A stretch of 64,000 nt of DNA from Lysobacter ciconiae (GTDB lineage: Bacteria > Pseudomonadota > Gammaproteobacteria > Xanthomonadales > Xanthomonadaceae): NCBI RefSeq assembly GCF_015209725.1, contig NZ_CP063656.1, positions 2,850,292 through 2,914,291 of the forward strand, in the 5' to 3' direction. Both the position numbers and the translations under genes were made by a program. Below the pieces are notes generated by a model. The model saw nothing but the letters and a program-made list of their open reading frames with translations. It did not search any database and was not told the DNA's origin. The stretch's first letter is position 1; each line of letters starts with the position of its first letter. Of the stretch, positions 24,045 through 31,177 are shown piece after piece.

Positions 24045-24395
24045 TTGCGCCGGGTTTTCGTAGCACTCGCTTTATTCGCTTCACCGGGGTTTCTGTTTTC
24101 GCGGCACGTGGCGTTTCTGGCGTGGTGGGGGTTTAGGGAAACATCTGGTGGCCTGCGCCGCAGCGTTCTCGCTCGGCTGCATCACGGCTATCCGGTCAGT
24201 CCCGGCGGTGCAGTTCATCGGGCGCAGGTACGGCTTTCTGCGCTGCTCCAAACCGGGTCTTTCGCAAGCGGGTGCTCTGGGTTACGGTTGCAACCTAACT
24301 GGTCATTCAAGCCGAGCCCGCTTCGTCCTTTCGATCATATGTATCGTTGGCAAAGTTGTCTCGGCACCCGGTCTGCGCGTTGCGGGCCGGCTTAA
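24045..24395 (+). CDS. Cassette 8: uncertain ORF related to cassette 4
   Basis: Diverged copy of the cassette 4 sequence. The frame shown (TTG 24045; RRSVLARLHHGYPVSPGGAV) aligns with the cassette 4 frame and ends in the distal part of its attC. Another frame (from 24148) is also open. No domain is recognised and no ribosome site is convincing, so coding status is doubtful. Confidence 0.3.
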   Translation: MRRVFVALALFASPGFLFSRHVAFLAWWGFRETSGGLRRSVLARLHHGYPVSPGGAVHRAQVRLSALLQTGSFASGCSGLRLQPNWSFKPSPLRPFDHMYRWQSCLGTRSARCGPA

Positions 24396-24409
24396 TTCCG
24401 GTGTTAGGT
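24293..24409 (+). repeat. attC 8 (117 bp)
   Basis: R'' ACCTAAC and R' GTTAGGT. It is a close relative of attC 4, with substitutions in the loop region. Confidence 0.9.
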
Positions 24410-24436
24410 GGCCCTCAACCTTCTTCGGCTCGCAAA

Positions 24437-24973
24437 ATGCACAAGCTCGTTCTCGCAGCTCTAGTTCTGAATCTGATCGCCTGCGGCGAGAGATCGATTG
24501 AGCAAGGCGCAACAATCGTTCAGCCTAAAGCATTCTCTATTTATACGCTCACTAATGACAGGTCGACGGTTTGCTTCTCGATCTCTAGCAAGCTACATCC
24601 GAGCCTGCTTGATGGCGCTATATCAATGCGCTTTGACGACTTGGACGACTTGGACGACTTTTCAGAGCCTGGCAAAGAACTCCGTTTTGGTAGACACATA
24701 GCAACAATTTTTCTTCATCCAAATGAAATCCAAAGAGCACAAGCGATATTCGGCCTAAGCGCGATAGAGAAACAGCCTGTCAGAGAAGATCCTCAATTCC
24801 TCTACATCTTCCCTATAGTATGGAGAGGCGGATATGTTCTTGATAAGGACAGTGCAATGACAATCCGCTTGTACAGTACTCCAAGCGAGATCAATTTATC
24901 GCAAGAAAAGCTGCGTAACGTGATGTTGGCAATAACCAAGATGCGCGTCCCCTGTACAAGCGGGGCCACCTAA
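24437..24973 (+). CDS. Cassette 9: putative lipoprotein (178 aa)
   Basis: ATG 24437 starts a lipobox signal peptide (MHKLVLAALVLNLIACGE). The mature protein has a beta-rich look (KAFSIYTLTNDRSTVCFSIS). A short 9-base tandem repeat (GACGACTTG, 24636-24661) encodes DDLDDLDDF. The stop TAA lies in the R'' of attC 9. No family is recognised. Confidence 0.75.
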   Translation: MHKLVLAALVLNLIACGERSIEQGATIVQPKAFSIYTLTNDRSTVCFSISSKLHPSLLDGAISMRFDDLDDLDDFSEPGKELRFGRHIATIFLHPNEIQRAQAIFGLSAIEKQPVREDPQFLYIFPIVWRGGYVLDKDSAMTIRLYSTPSEINLSQEKLRNVMLAITKMRVPCTSGAT

Positions 24974-25079
24974 CAATTCGTTCAAGCCGAACTTGCTTCG
25001 TTACGGCAAAGGTATGGCAGAAAAAGCTTGCCATACCTTTGCCTCCACTACGCAAGTCGGCTTAACTCAGGTGTTAGCT
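24968..25079 (+). repeat. attC 9 (112 bp)
   Basis: R'' ACCTAAC and R' GTTAGCT. The extended stem contains the complementary arms AAAGGTATGGCA and AGCTTGCCATACCTTT. Confidence 0.9.
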
Positions 25080-25082
25080 CCC

Positions 25083-25544
25083 ATGGACAATTCCCTAAAA
25101 TTTTTGATAGCTACATTTATAACCATTCTCGGAATCACCGGCTGCTCCGAAGACAAGCAATCCGGGCCAAGTCCAACGTCAGGTTCGGTTGCTGGTGTAC
25201 AGCAACTGGCAAGCGACACACCCAAAAAAGATATCTTCAGAATCTACGACGAATTTATCGCCGCAGAAGCCGTTGCGAAGGAATGTGGCATTTCTTCACC
25301 TGAGCTAGAAGAGCAGCACAAGAAGAATTTCATCACTGTAGCTCACGCAGTGAGAAATGATCTAACGAGCAAGCACGGCAAGCCTAAAAGCTCTCTCGAC
25401 GAATTTCTCCATGGGCATGATGAAATGATTCGTACTAGAACTTTGGAAATGCTCAAATCTCACCCGTGCAACAGTACAGATGCAAAGGTTGTCATCGAGC
25501 GCTATAAGTTGCAATCTCAATGGCAAGTACCGGCTGACAGCTAA
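25083..25544 (+). CDS. Cassette 10: small lipoprotein (copy of cassette 3)
   Basis: This 153-aa lipoprotein is identical to the cassette 3 product except for SEDK instead of SKDK and VIERY instead of VIKRY, both single A-to-G changes. The start and stop stand in the same relation to the flanking attC cores. It lies exactly 3940 bases downstream of its twin, so the whole cassette was duplicated. Confidence 0.8.
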   Translation: MDNSLKFLIATFITILGITGCSEDKQSGPSPTSGSVAGVQQLASDTPKKDIFRIYDEFIAAEAVAKECGISSPELEEQHKKNFITVAHAVRNDLTSKHGKPKSSLDEFLHGHDEMIRTRTLEMLKSHPCNSTDAKVVIERYKLQSQWQVPADS

Positions 25545-25598
25545 CAATTCATTCAAGCCGAACCCGCTTCGCGGGTCGGCTTAATTCAGGCGTTAGGC
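25539..25598 (+). repeat. attC 10 (60 bp)
   Basis: R'' AGCTAAC, hairpin AACCCGCTTCGCGGGTCGG, R' GTTAGGC. Same as attC 3 apart from the last base of R'. Confidence 0.92.
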
Positions 25599-25625
25599 GG
25601 CTAAATAAACATACGTGGATCCCCA

Positions 25626-26108
25626 ATGTCCCCTTCAGTCCAGCTTCGCACGCCCACCATTGAGGACGCTCGTGCGCTTGTGCCGCTACTCGCCGAGCTG
25701 GGCTACTCCGTGCCGGAGGCCACCGTCCGCACCAACATTCTCAACCTTGCCGACGGCTCTGCGGACAGGGCATGGGTGGCTGAGAGTATCGACGGCATAC
25801 TTGGGCTCGTTAGTGTCCACCTGACCCCCTTGTTTCACGCCTCGGGGCACTTGGGTCGAATCACCTCCCTTGTAGTCCGCAGCGACGCTCGCGGCAACGG
25901 TGTTGGGCGCATGCTCATGCAACAGGCACAAGATTTCTGTTGGGGTGCTGGCTGTGAGCGCATCGAGCTCACCAGCGGCGACCATCGGGGCCAGGCACAT
26001 CGCTTTTATGAGCAGCTTGGCTTTCAATTACACTCGCGGCGTTTCATAAAACACGGTACGCCGCCTAACAATTCATTCAAGCCGATGCCGCTTCGCGGCA
26101 CGGCTTAA
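25626..26108 (+). CDS. Cassette 11: GNAT-family N-acetyltransferase
   Basis: This 160-aa protein is a GNAT acetyltransferase with the acetyl-CoA loop VVRSDARGNGVGRMLMQQAQ and the later HRFYEQLGFQ segment. The target is unknown; cassette acetyltransferases often modify antibiotics, proteins or small amines. The frame passes through the attC R'' without stopping and ends in the distal arm, so its last residues (NNSFKPMPLRGTA) are encoded by the recombination site. Confidence 0.85.
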   Translation: MSPSVQLRTPTIEDARALVPLLAELGYSVPEATVRTNILNLADGSADRAWVAESIDGILGLVSVHLTPLFHASGHLGRITSLVVRSDARGNGVGRMLMQQAQDFCWGAGCERIELTSGDHRGQAHRFYEQLGFQLHSRRFIKHGTPPNNSFKPMPLRGTA

Positions 26109-26122
26109 TTCTGGTGTTAGGC
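26063..26122 (+). repeat. attC 11 (60 bp)
   Basis: R'' GCCTAAC, hairpin GATGCCGCTTCGCGGCAC, R' GTTAGGC. It encodes the C-terminal tail of the GNAT protein. Confidence 0.92.
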
Positions 26123-26127
26123 CGCTC

Positions 26128-26535
26128 ATGAAGAATCTTCGAAGCGCTGCGATATTCATCTACGCTCTGATGGCTGCTTGTGCGCCAGGTTCGTCTCATG
26201 GGCAGGCTACGGGGCCAGCCATGGGCGCCTTCAATCTCTACTTCACAGACGACCTCGTTCGTAAGTGTGCCGCGAGCTACCCAGCAAGCGCAGCGAACAT
26301 TACCGAATCGTTTGAGAGCATGAAACGCAGGAATAGATCTTACCTGTCGTCCAAAGACTGGGATGAAATCAGGCGCAGGAACAGGGAAATTGCACTAGTT
26401 GAACCCGAACGAAATGAGTACATAAATGAGATCGTCAACGATCGCAGTTGCGCACTTGTTCTCGATCAGCTTTCAGTCGGAGGCGAACTTGATCAACACA
26501 TTGCCAAGCATTTTCCTAAGGGTTATAGACCTTGA
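26128..26535 (+). CDS. Cassette 12: putative secreted or lipoprotein (135 aa)
   Basis: ATG 26128 begins a signal sequence (MKNLRSAAIFIYALMAACAP) with a possible lipobox Cys. The mature part is charged, with FNLYFTDDLVRKCAASYPAS and two more cysteines. No family is recognised. Its attC is disrupted by the IS3-type element downstream. Confidence 0.75.
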   Translation: MKNLRSAAIFIYALMAACAPGSSHGQATGPAMGAFNLYFTDDLVRKCAASYPASAANITESFESMKRRNRSYLSSKDWDEIRRRNREIALVEPERNEYINEIVNDRSCALVLDQLSVGGELDQHIAKHFPKGYRP

Positions 26536-26541
26536 GACACG

Positions 26542-26567
26542 GCCTAACAATGCGTTCAAGCCGAAGC
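26542..26567 (+). repeat. attC 12, left fragment (interrupted)
   Basis: R'' GCCTAAC and the first stem arm TTCAAGCCGAAGC are present. The site then stops where the IS3-type element is inserted, and the rest resumes at 27818. Confidence 0.85.
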
Positions 26568-26621
26568 GGTAGTTCCTTCGGTTTAGTGGACACCCTGATC
26601 TAACAGTCAGGAGTGTCTTTC

Positions 26622-26978
26622 ATGGCAAGACCAGGCCCCAGAACCACCTATCGCTACAGCGATGAATTCAAAGCCACAGCAGTCCGGCTCAGCCAGCTCC
26701 CCGGCGTGTCCGTCGGCGAGGTGGCCGCTTCGCTTTACATCCATCCCTTTATGTTGTCCCGTTGGCGCAGGCTTGCTCGGGAGGGATTGATCGTGACCAA
26801 AGGCGTTGAGGTGGACAAGGCGGTGACCGCTGAGCTCAAGGCGCTGCGCGAGGTGCAGCGCAAGTACGAGCGGCTCAAGGTTGAGCATGACCTTTTAAAA
26901 AAAGCCATCGCGTTCACTTCGGCTCGAAAAGCGATGTCTTCGCCTTCATCGAGCACCACCAGCAAGCCTACCCGGTGA
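26622..26978 (+). CDS. IS3-family transposase OrfA
   Basis: This 118-aa protein has the helix-turn-helix FKATAVRLSQLPGVSVGEVA and a leucine-rich helix (ELKALREVQRKYERLKVEHD) that binds the IS ends. An A7 run (26897-26903) follows LLKK. A -1 slip there joins OrfA to the OrfB frame (HRVHFGSKSDVFAF) to give the OrfAB transposase. The OrfA stop overlaps the OrfB start (GTGA). Confidence 0.9.
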   Translation: MARPGPRTTYRYSDEFKATAVRLSQLPGVSVGEVAASLYIHPFMLSRWRRLAREGLIVTKGVEVDKAVTAELKALREVQRKYERLKVEHDLLKKAIAFTSARKAMSSPSSSTTSKPTR

Positions 26979-27784
26979 GAACGATGTGCCGCCTGCACGG
27001 GGTCAGCAGCTCGGGCTACTACGCGTGGCTGCAGCGACCAGCGAGCCAGCGTTCCTTCGATGACGCGCAGCTCCTGCAGAAGATACACATCGCCCACCGC
27101 GACAGCCGCCAAACCTATGGCAGCCCGCGCATCCACGCCGCCTTGCGCCAGAGCGGCGAGACGGTGGGGCGCCGCCGGATCGAGCGCTTGATGCGGGAGC
27201 ACAACGTCAGAGCGTTTTCTACGCGACTGTATCGCCAGCGGCCCGGGCTGAAACGCTTTCTGGCCAGCGTGGAGAGTCGCGCGCATACGATCGAACCAAA
27301 GCGGCCCAATCAACTCTGGGTCGCGGATGTCACCTACCTGAAGGTGCGCGGCCACTGGCGCTATCTGGCCACCGTCATGGATCGCCACTCACGTCGCCTA
27401 TTGGGCTGGTCACTGGGCCCTGATCGAACGACGGCGCTGACTCGCCGCGCGTTGGCTGCCGCGCTGCGAACACGGAAGCCGGGCCCCGACACTCTGTTTC
27501 ATACCGACCGTGGCATTGAGTTCCTGGCGGGCGATTTCAAACAGAAGCTACAACGTGCCGGGCTGACCCAGTCAGCGAACCGGCCGCGACGGATGAACGA
27601 CAACGCGCACATGGAATCGTGGGACAAATCGATGAAGTCGGACATGTACCACCGCCGCAGCTTCGAGAGCGATCACGCACTGCGGCAAGCGATCCACACC
27701 TACATCGACTTCTACAACCACCGGCGCTTACACTCGGCACTTGGATATAAATCACCCGCCGAGTTCGAGCGAGAATGCGCCTAA
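26975..27784 (+). CDS. IS3-family transposase OrfB (DDE integrase domain)
   Basis: This 269-aa protein has the IS3 OrfB N-terminal helices (MCRLHGVSSSGYYAW), an HTH-like RQTYGSPRIHAALRQSG, and the rve catalytic core. The acidic triad is visible as VADVTYLK (D), FHTDRGIEF (D) and AHMESWDKSMKSD (E). In vivo it is made mainly as the OrfAB fusion through the upstream A7 slip. The frame appears intact, so the element may still be mobile. Confidence 0.92.
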   Translation: MRTMCRLHGVSSSGYYAWLQRPASQRSFDDAQLLQKIHIAHRDSRQTYGSPRIHAALRQSGETVGRRRIERLMREHNVRAFSTRLYRQRPGLKRFLASVESRAHTIEPKRPNQLWVADVTYLKVRGHWRYLATVMDRHSRRLLGWSLGPDRTTALTRRALAAALRTRKPGPDTLFHTDRGIEFLAGDFKQKLQRAGLTQSANRPRRMNDNAHMESWDKSMKSDMYHRRSFESDHALRQAIHTYIDFYNHRRLHSALGYKSPAEFERECA

Positions 27785-27817
27785 CCATCGGGTGTCCACT
27801 TTAGTGAAGGAAGTCCC

Positions 27818-27906
27818 AGCCGCTTCGTTACGCAAAGCACATGGCAGGTACAGCTTGCCATGTGCTTCGCTCCACTACGCGTCTCGGCTTAACTCAGGTG
27901 TTAGGG
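27818..27906 (+). repeat. attC 12, right fragment (interrupted)
   Basis: This part continues the site after the IS: CGCTTCGTTACG, the complementary arms CACATGGCAGGTACAG and CTTGCCATGTG, then TCGGCTTAAC and R' GTTAGGG. Confidence 0.85.
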
Positions 27907-27913
27907 CTCAATC

Positions 27914-28339
27914 GTGGCTTCCGAAGATCTCAATGCTCTGTTCAATGAGGCTCTTGGTTTCGCCCAGTACATGCTACTCACGCATGGTGAGTTCATTCCA
28001 TTCGGCGTCTCGATGAGCCACGACGGGAAAATAGCTCAGGTTGCCGGAAGCCTTGGCACTCAGCGTCCAAAGTCGAGTGACATGGTCGAGTTCCTCCAAT
28101 CATCCTTTGTAGAGTCGGCTACGCATGGCTCTATCCGGGCCGCAGGTGTGTGCTTGGACATGTACGTAGTGCCTCCCGGACAAGACCAGAGATCGGATGC
28201 GATATGTGCTCGGCTGGCTCATGTATCAGGCGAGACAGCCGAGGTATTTGTGCCTTACTCTCGGGACAAGCACGGGGCTTTTCAACTTGGTCAAACGTTC
28301 GCAACTGCGGGCGCCGAGTTCAAGCTGGTTGAGCCCTAA
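27914..28339 (+). CDS. Cassette 13: hypothetical soluble protein (141 aa)
   Basis: From GTG 27914 the protein begins MASEDLNALFNEALGFAQYM. It is soluble, with alternating beta/alpha segments (GEFIPFGVSMSHDGKIAQ, ICARLAHVSGETAEVFVPYS). The stop is the TAA of R'' in attC 13. No known family is recognised. No signal peptide or membrane helix is seen. Confidence 0.75.
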   Translation: MASEDLNALFNEALGFAQYMLLTHGEFIPFGVSMSHDGKIAQVAGSLGTQRPKSSDMVEFLQSSFVESATHGSIRAAGVCLDMYVVPPGQDQRSDAICARLAHVSGETAEVFVPYSRDKHGAFQLGQTFATAGAEFKLVEP

Positions 28340-28393
28340 CAAATCATTCAAGCCGATGCCGCTTCGCGGCACGGCTTAATTCTGGTGTTAGGC
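28334..28393 (+). repeat. attC 13 (60 bp)
   Basis: R'' CCCTAAC, hairpin GATGCCGCTTCGCGGCAC, R' GTTAGGC. Confidence 0.92.
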
Positions 28394-28446
28394 TTGCAAG
28401 AGAACATCGCGTATCGTGATGTCGTTTTAACAACAGGAGACATGCC

Positions 28447-28749
28447 ATGGTCAAAGTAGCCTTGTTCGTTCGCCTTGAAGCGAAACCCGGAAAAGAGAAA
28501 GAGGTTGAGAGCTTCCTTGTGAGTGGTCTTCCCATCGTCAATGAGGAGCCTGCCACCACTGCGTGGTTTGGCATTCGCCTTGGACCAAGCACTTTCGGAA
28601 TCTTTGATGCTTTCCCGGATGAAGCGGGTCGGCAGGCCCATCTCTCCGGCAAGGTCGCAGCCGCGTTGATGGCAAAGGCAGGTGAGTTGTTCTCCGAGCC
28701 CCCGTCCATCGAGAACGTTGATGTACTTGCGGCAAAGCTACCTGGCTAG
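28447..28749 (+). CDS. Cassette 14: ABM-domain (antibiotic biosynthesis monooxygenase-like) protein
   Basis: This 100-aa protein starts at ATG 28447 with GGAGA upstream. It has a dimeric ferredoxin-like (ABM) pattern: VALFVRLEAKPGKEKEVESF, then TTAWFGIRLGPSTFGIFDAF and AGRQAHLSGKVAAALMAKA. Members are small oxygenases or quinone-type detoxifying enzymes, and many are uncharacterised. It is one of the few cassette products with a recognisable enzyme fold. Confidence 0.8.
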   Translation: MVKVALFVRLEAKPGKEKEVESFLVSGLPIVNEEPATTAWFGIRLGPSTFGIFDAFPDEAGRQAHLSGKVAAALMAKAGELFSEPPSIENVDVLAAKLPG

Positions 28750-28752
28750 CAA

Positions 28753-28812
28753 GCCTAACAATTCATTCAAGCCGACGCCGCTTCGCGGCGCGGCTTAATT
28801 CAGGCGTTAGGC
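28753..28812 (+). repeat. attC 14 (60 bp)
   Basis: R'' GCCTAAC, hairpin GACGCCGCTTCGCGGCGC, R' GTTAGGC. Confidence 0.92.
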
Positions 28813-28819
28813 CCGCTAG

Positions 28820-29176
28820 ATGCAGACTCGGGAGATTGGACAACCTCTAAACACTGCAGCGCTCGCAGCATTTGCCGCGGCGGTCGCGCTGTCTGTTCCG
28901 GTTGTTGAGCGCCTCATTGCCGCTGCATGGCAGTGGTACAAGTTCGCGGGCTACTCCAACGACGGCCACATCACCCTTAGCCTCAGCACTGGCCTGCCCT
29001 TCTCCGGTCTGCTCGCAACTACGTTCGGCTTTGCTTTATGCGTCAATCGCGTTGCTGCAAGACGTTCCGCACCTCGCGCAGTAGCTTGGTCGCTGTGGGC
29101 AATGTACGTTACAGCTGCCGCTACGGCGGCATACTGGCTCCTGGGCTTTAGCAGTCTCAATGCCTGGCGGGCCTAA
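28820..29176 (+). CDS. Cassette 15: small membrane protein (118 aa)
   Basis: ATG 28820 lies eight bases after the attC core. The protein has about three membrane segments (AALAAFAAAVALSVPVV, FSGLLATTFGFALCV, LWAMYVTAAATAAYWLLGF) with short polar loops. The stop TAA overlaps the altered R'' of attC 15. No family is recognised. Confidence 0.75.
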   Translation: MQTREIGQPLNTAALAAFAAAVALSVPVVERLIAAAWQWYKFAGYSNDGHITLSLSTGLPFSGLLATTFGFALCVNRVAARRSAPRAVAWSLWAMYVTAAATAAYWLLGFSSLNAWRA

Positions 29177-29282
29177 GAATGCGTTCAAGCCGAAGCCGCT
29201 TCGTTCCACCAAACACATGGCAGGTACAGCTTGCCATGTGTTTAGTTCCACTACGCAGCTCGGCTTAACTTAGGTGTTAGAT
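29171..29282 (+). repeat. attC 15 (112 bp), R'' altered
   Basis: R'' reads GCCTAAG instead of GCCTAAC, and R' is GTTAGAT. The extended stem has arms CACATGGCAGGTACAG and CTTGCCATGTG. The changed AAC triplet may reduce recombination. Confidence 0.85.
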
Positions 29283-29301
29283 CACAATTGAGGAGATCGT
29301 C

Positions 29302-29493
29302 ATGTTGAAAAATGGGGACGCGGTAAAGCACGCTAACGAGAAGGAGTCGTTCGGCCAAGGAAGGATCCTTGAACTTGACGAAGCCGCTGGCACCGCGCTC
29401 GTCGAGTGGGAGTCCCACGAGGTCATTAGAGAGACTTCCAATCTCAAAACAACGCAAACGCACGTGAAGATATCCAACCTTGTCAAGGCATGA
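29302..29493 (+). CDS. Cassette 16: small soluble protein (63 aa)
   Basis: ATG 29302 follows a strong GAGGAGAT ribosome site. The 63-aa product (KNGDAVKHANEKESFGQGRI, then TALVEWESHEV) looks like a small beta-barrel of SH3/KOW-like length, but the assignment is only a guess. No partner gene is in the cassette. About 80 bases without a gene separate it from its attC. Confidence 0.7.
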   Translation: MLKNGDAVKHANEKESFGQGRILELDEAAGTALVEWESHEVIRETSNLKTTQTHVKISNLVKA

Positions 29494-29571
29494 CTCATGT
29501 CCGTTGCCCAGTGTTGTGGGCGCATCACGGCAGCCCACTTCGCGGGGCTACATGAGAATAGCCAAGGGCCA

Positions 29572-29688
29572 TTCTAACTGGTTATTCAAGCCGAACCCGC
29601 GAAGTATCATTTCCAACCCTAGTCGCTGTTCGGCTGCCACCAGCTTCCGCCCCACGCGAAGCGGGTCGGCTTAATTCCGGTGTTAGCT
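29572..29688 (+). repeat. attC 16 (117 bp)
   Basis: R'' TTCTAAC and R' GTTAGCT with the long stem type of attC 1 and 18 (GCCGAACCCGCGA / GCGGGTCGGCTTAA). Confidence 0.88.
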
Positions 29689-29722
29689 GTGCGATCAACA
29701 ACTTGGCAAATGGAGAGTTCAC

Positions 29723-30145
29723 ATGAGCAAATCACCTTTGTGGTTCAAGGTCGTTGCCGTGGTTGCCCTACTCTGGAACCTGATCGGTTGCCTAGCCTTT
29801 GCTTCAGATATTCGTCTTACACCTGAAGATATTGCAAAACTACCCGACGCCCAACAAGCACTCTACAACTCGCGTCCCAGCTGGGCGGTTGCCGGGACTG
29901 CTGTGGCCGTGATTGCCGGTGCCCTGGGTTCACTCGCTTTGTTACTCGGCAAGAAGTGGGCATTGCCCGTGCTTATTGCTTCATTGATCGGCATCGTCGT
30001 TCAAGACTGTGCAATGTTCATCCTTGCTGACGGGGCAGCTCTGGCCGGTACAACTGCTGTCGTACTGCAGGCTCTCGTTTTGTTGATCGCAATTGCTCTT
30101 GTACTGCTCAGCAGGAAAGGAATTGCTCGTAGCTGGCTCAAATAA
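29723..30145 (+). CDS. Cassette 17: four-helix membrane protein (140 aa)
   Basis: ATG 29723 has GGAGAG upstream. Hydrophobic segments lie at about residues 8-28, 54-74, 80-100 and 108-130. The loop after the first helix holds DIRLTPEDIAKLPDAQQALY. The pattern WFKVVAVVALLWNLIGC resembles a widespread small membrane-protein family of unknown function. Transport of a specific compound cannot be inferred. Confidence 0.78.
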   Translation: MSKSPLWFKVVAVVALLWNLIGCLAFASDIRLTPEDIAKLPDAQQALYNSRPSWAVAGTAVAVIAGALGSLALLLGKKWALPVLIASLIGIVVQDCAMFILADGAALAGTTAVVLQALVLLIAIALVLLSRKGIARSWLK

Positions 30146-30154
30146 CCGCTGCAC

Positions 30155-30266
30155 AGCTAACTATTCGTTCAAGCCGACACCGCTTCGTATCTTCACCTTT
30201 GCGCCTGCGCTACGCTAGCGCAAAGCTTTCGCCACTGCGCGGCGCGGCTTAACTCAGGTGTTAGAG
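30155..30266 (+). repeat. attC 17 (112 bp)
   Basis: R'' AGCTAAC and R' GTTAGAG with an extended stem carrying CTTTGCGCCTGCGC and GCTAGCGCAAAGC arms. Confidence 0.88.
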
Positions 30267-30270
30267 GGCG

Positions 30271-30633
30271 ATTAAGATATCACTTTGTTTTGTTGCACTC
30301 CTTTTCACACCGCTCCCTGCGCTGGCTACAACTTGTGTGTTTGAGCCACTTGAACAACAGCTCGAGAACGCAAGTGTTGCATTCATCGCAACCATCCTTG
30401 AGTCACGAGGGCCGGAGTCCTTTCGTGGCCTCCAGCTCGGCGACGAATATCGTGTGAGCTACCGCTTTGAGATCCAAACCGAGTTGAAGGGAAGCTCTTC
30501 GGCTGTTTCATCTCTCTTTACCCGCAACAGCTATCACCCTATCGACTCGGATCTGTCCTTTGATGGGGACGAAACACGCCTATTACCTGGAGACAACGTC
30601 TTGGTGATGGCTAAGTCCCCCGGGGAAAGCTAG
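30271..30633 (+). CDS. Cassette 18: secreted protein truncated by amber codon (copy of cassette 1)
   Basis: Coding sequence identical to cassette 1, 10,098 bases downstream, including the ATT start (30271), the signal peptide, the internal GTG (30337) and the in-frame TAG at 30631-30633. The frame stays open for 27 codons after the TAG. The shared amber codon shows that the lesion came before the duplication. With two identical copies, readthrough or a shorter functional product remains possible. Confidence 0.65.
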   Translation: MKISLCFVALLFTPLPALATTCVFEPLEQQLENASVAFIATILESRGPESFRGLQLGDEYRVSYRFEIQTELKGSSSAVSSLFTRNSYHPIDSDLSFDGDETRLLPGDNVLVMAKSPGES

Positions 30634-30711
30634 GTAGCACCCTGCGGCCCGCCCCACATTTGGCGACCCACATCTGAGTCACTTCAGACATTGCGGTTGC
30701 GAAACTCGCCG

Positions 30712-30828
30712 CTCTAACTGATCATTCAAGCCGAACCCGCGACGTTCCATTTCCAGGCAAACTCGTGGTTCAATTCCCACCAGCCACCGGCTCATGCGTT
30801 GCGGGTCGGCTTAATTCCGGTGTTAGGC
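30712..30828 (+). repeat. attC 18 (117 bp)
   Basis: R'' CTCTAAC and R' GTTAGGC. It differs from attC 1 by one base in the loop region (CGTGGTTC versus CGTGTTTC) and at the last R' base. Confidence 0.9.
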
Positions 30829-30856
30829 GCCCTGCTGCACCGCAAGGAGGCGTGAG

Positions 30857-31177
30857 GTGAAACTGACAGACTCGGAAATTCGCCACTTCAAGAATGTACT
30901 GTGGGGCACCCGCTTCTGGGCGTGGTTCCGCTGGGTTCTGTTGGGTGTTCTGGGCTACACCGCCGTCGCACACTTCAGCGGCTGGAAGCCAATGACCCGT
31001 CCTGACTGGCTGGTTGCCGGAGCGCTTTACATGCTTGTCGCTTGGCCAGGCCTGTGCCGCACCTACGTATTTCACACGCTTCGCCGCGTTGTGGCGGAGG
31101 ATCCGGAGGCACGGGCACAGCTTGCTGCGGCTGGCGTTAAGGAGTTCGCGCCTGGCACACCGGCGGGGCGCGCCTGA
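30857..31177 (+). CDS. Cassette 19: membrane protein (106 aa)
   Basis: GTG 30857 has a perfect AAGGAGG at 30844-30850. The 106-aa product begins MKLTDSEIRHFKNVLWGTRF and has two membrane helices (WFRWVLLGVLGYTAVAHF and WLVAGALYMLVAWPGL), then an Ala-rich tail ending AGRA. The stop lies in the R'' of the last, degenerate attC. No family is recognised. Confidence 0.75.
   Translation: MKLTDSEIRHFKNVLWGTRFWAWFRWVLLGVLGYTAVAHFSGWKPMTRPDWLVAGALYMLVAWPGLCRTYVFHTLRRVVAEDPEARAQLAAAGVKEFAPGTPAGRA

Larger units (their letters stand above)
26568..27817 (+). mobile_element. IS3-family insertion sequence (about 1250 bp) inside attC 12
   Basis: The imperfect terminal repeats share TTCCTTC and AGTGGACACCC. 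The flanks show AGC on both sides (26565-26567 and 27818-27820), consistent with a 3-bp target duplication. It carries orfA and orfB with an A7 slippery site, as is usual for the family. Confidence 0.85.

Noticed and set aside
24636..24661. Phase-variable repeat in cassette 9
   Set aside because: The unit is 9 bases (in frame) with fewer than three copies, so it would not switch the frame.
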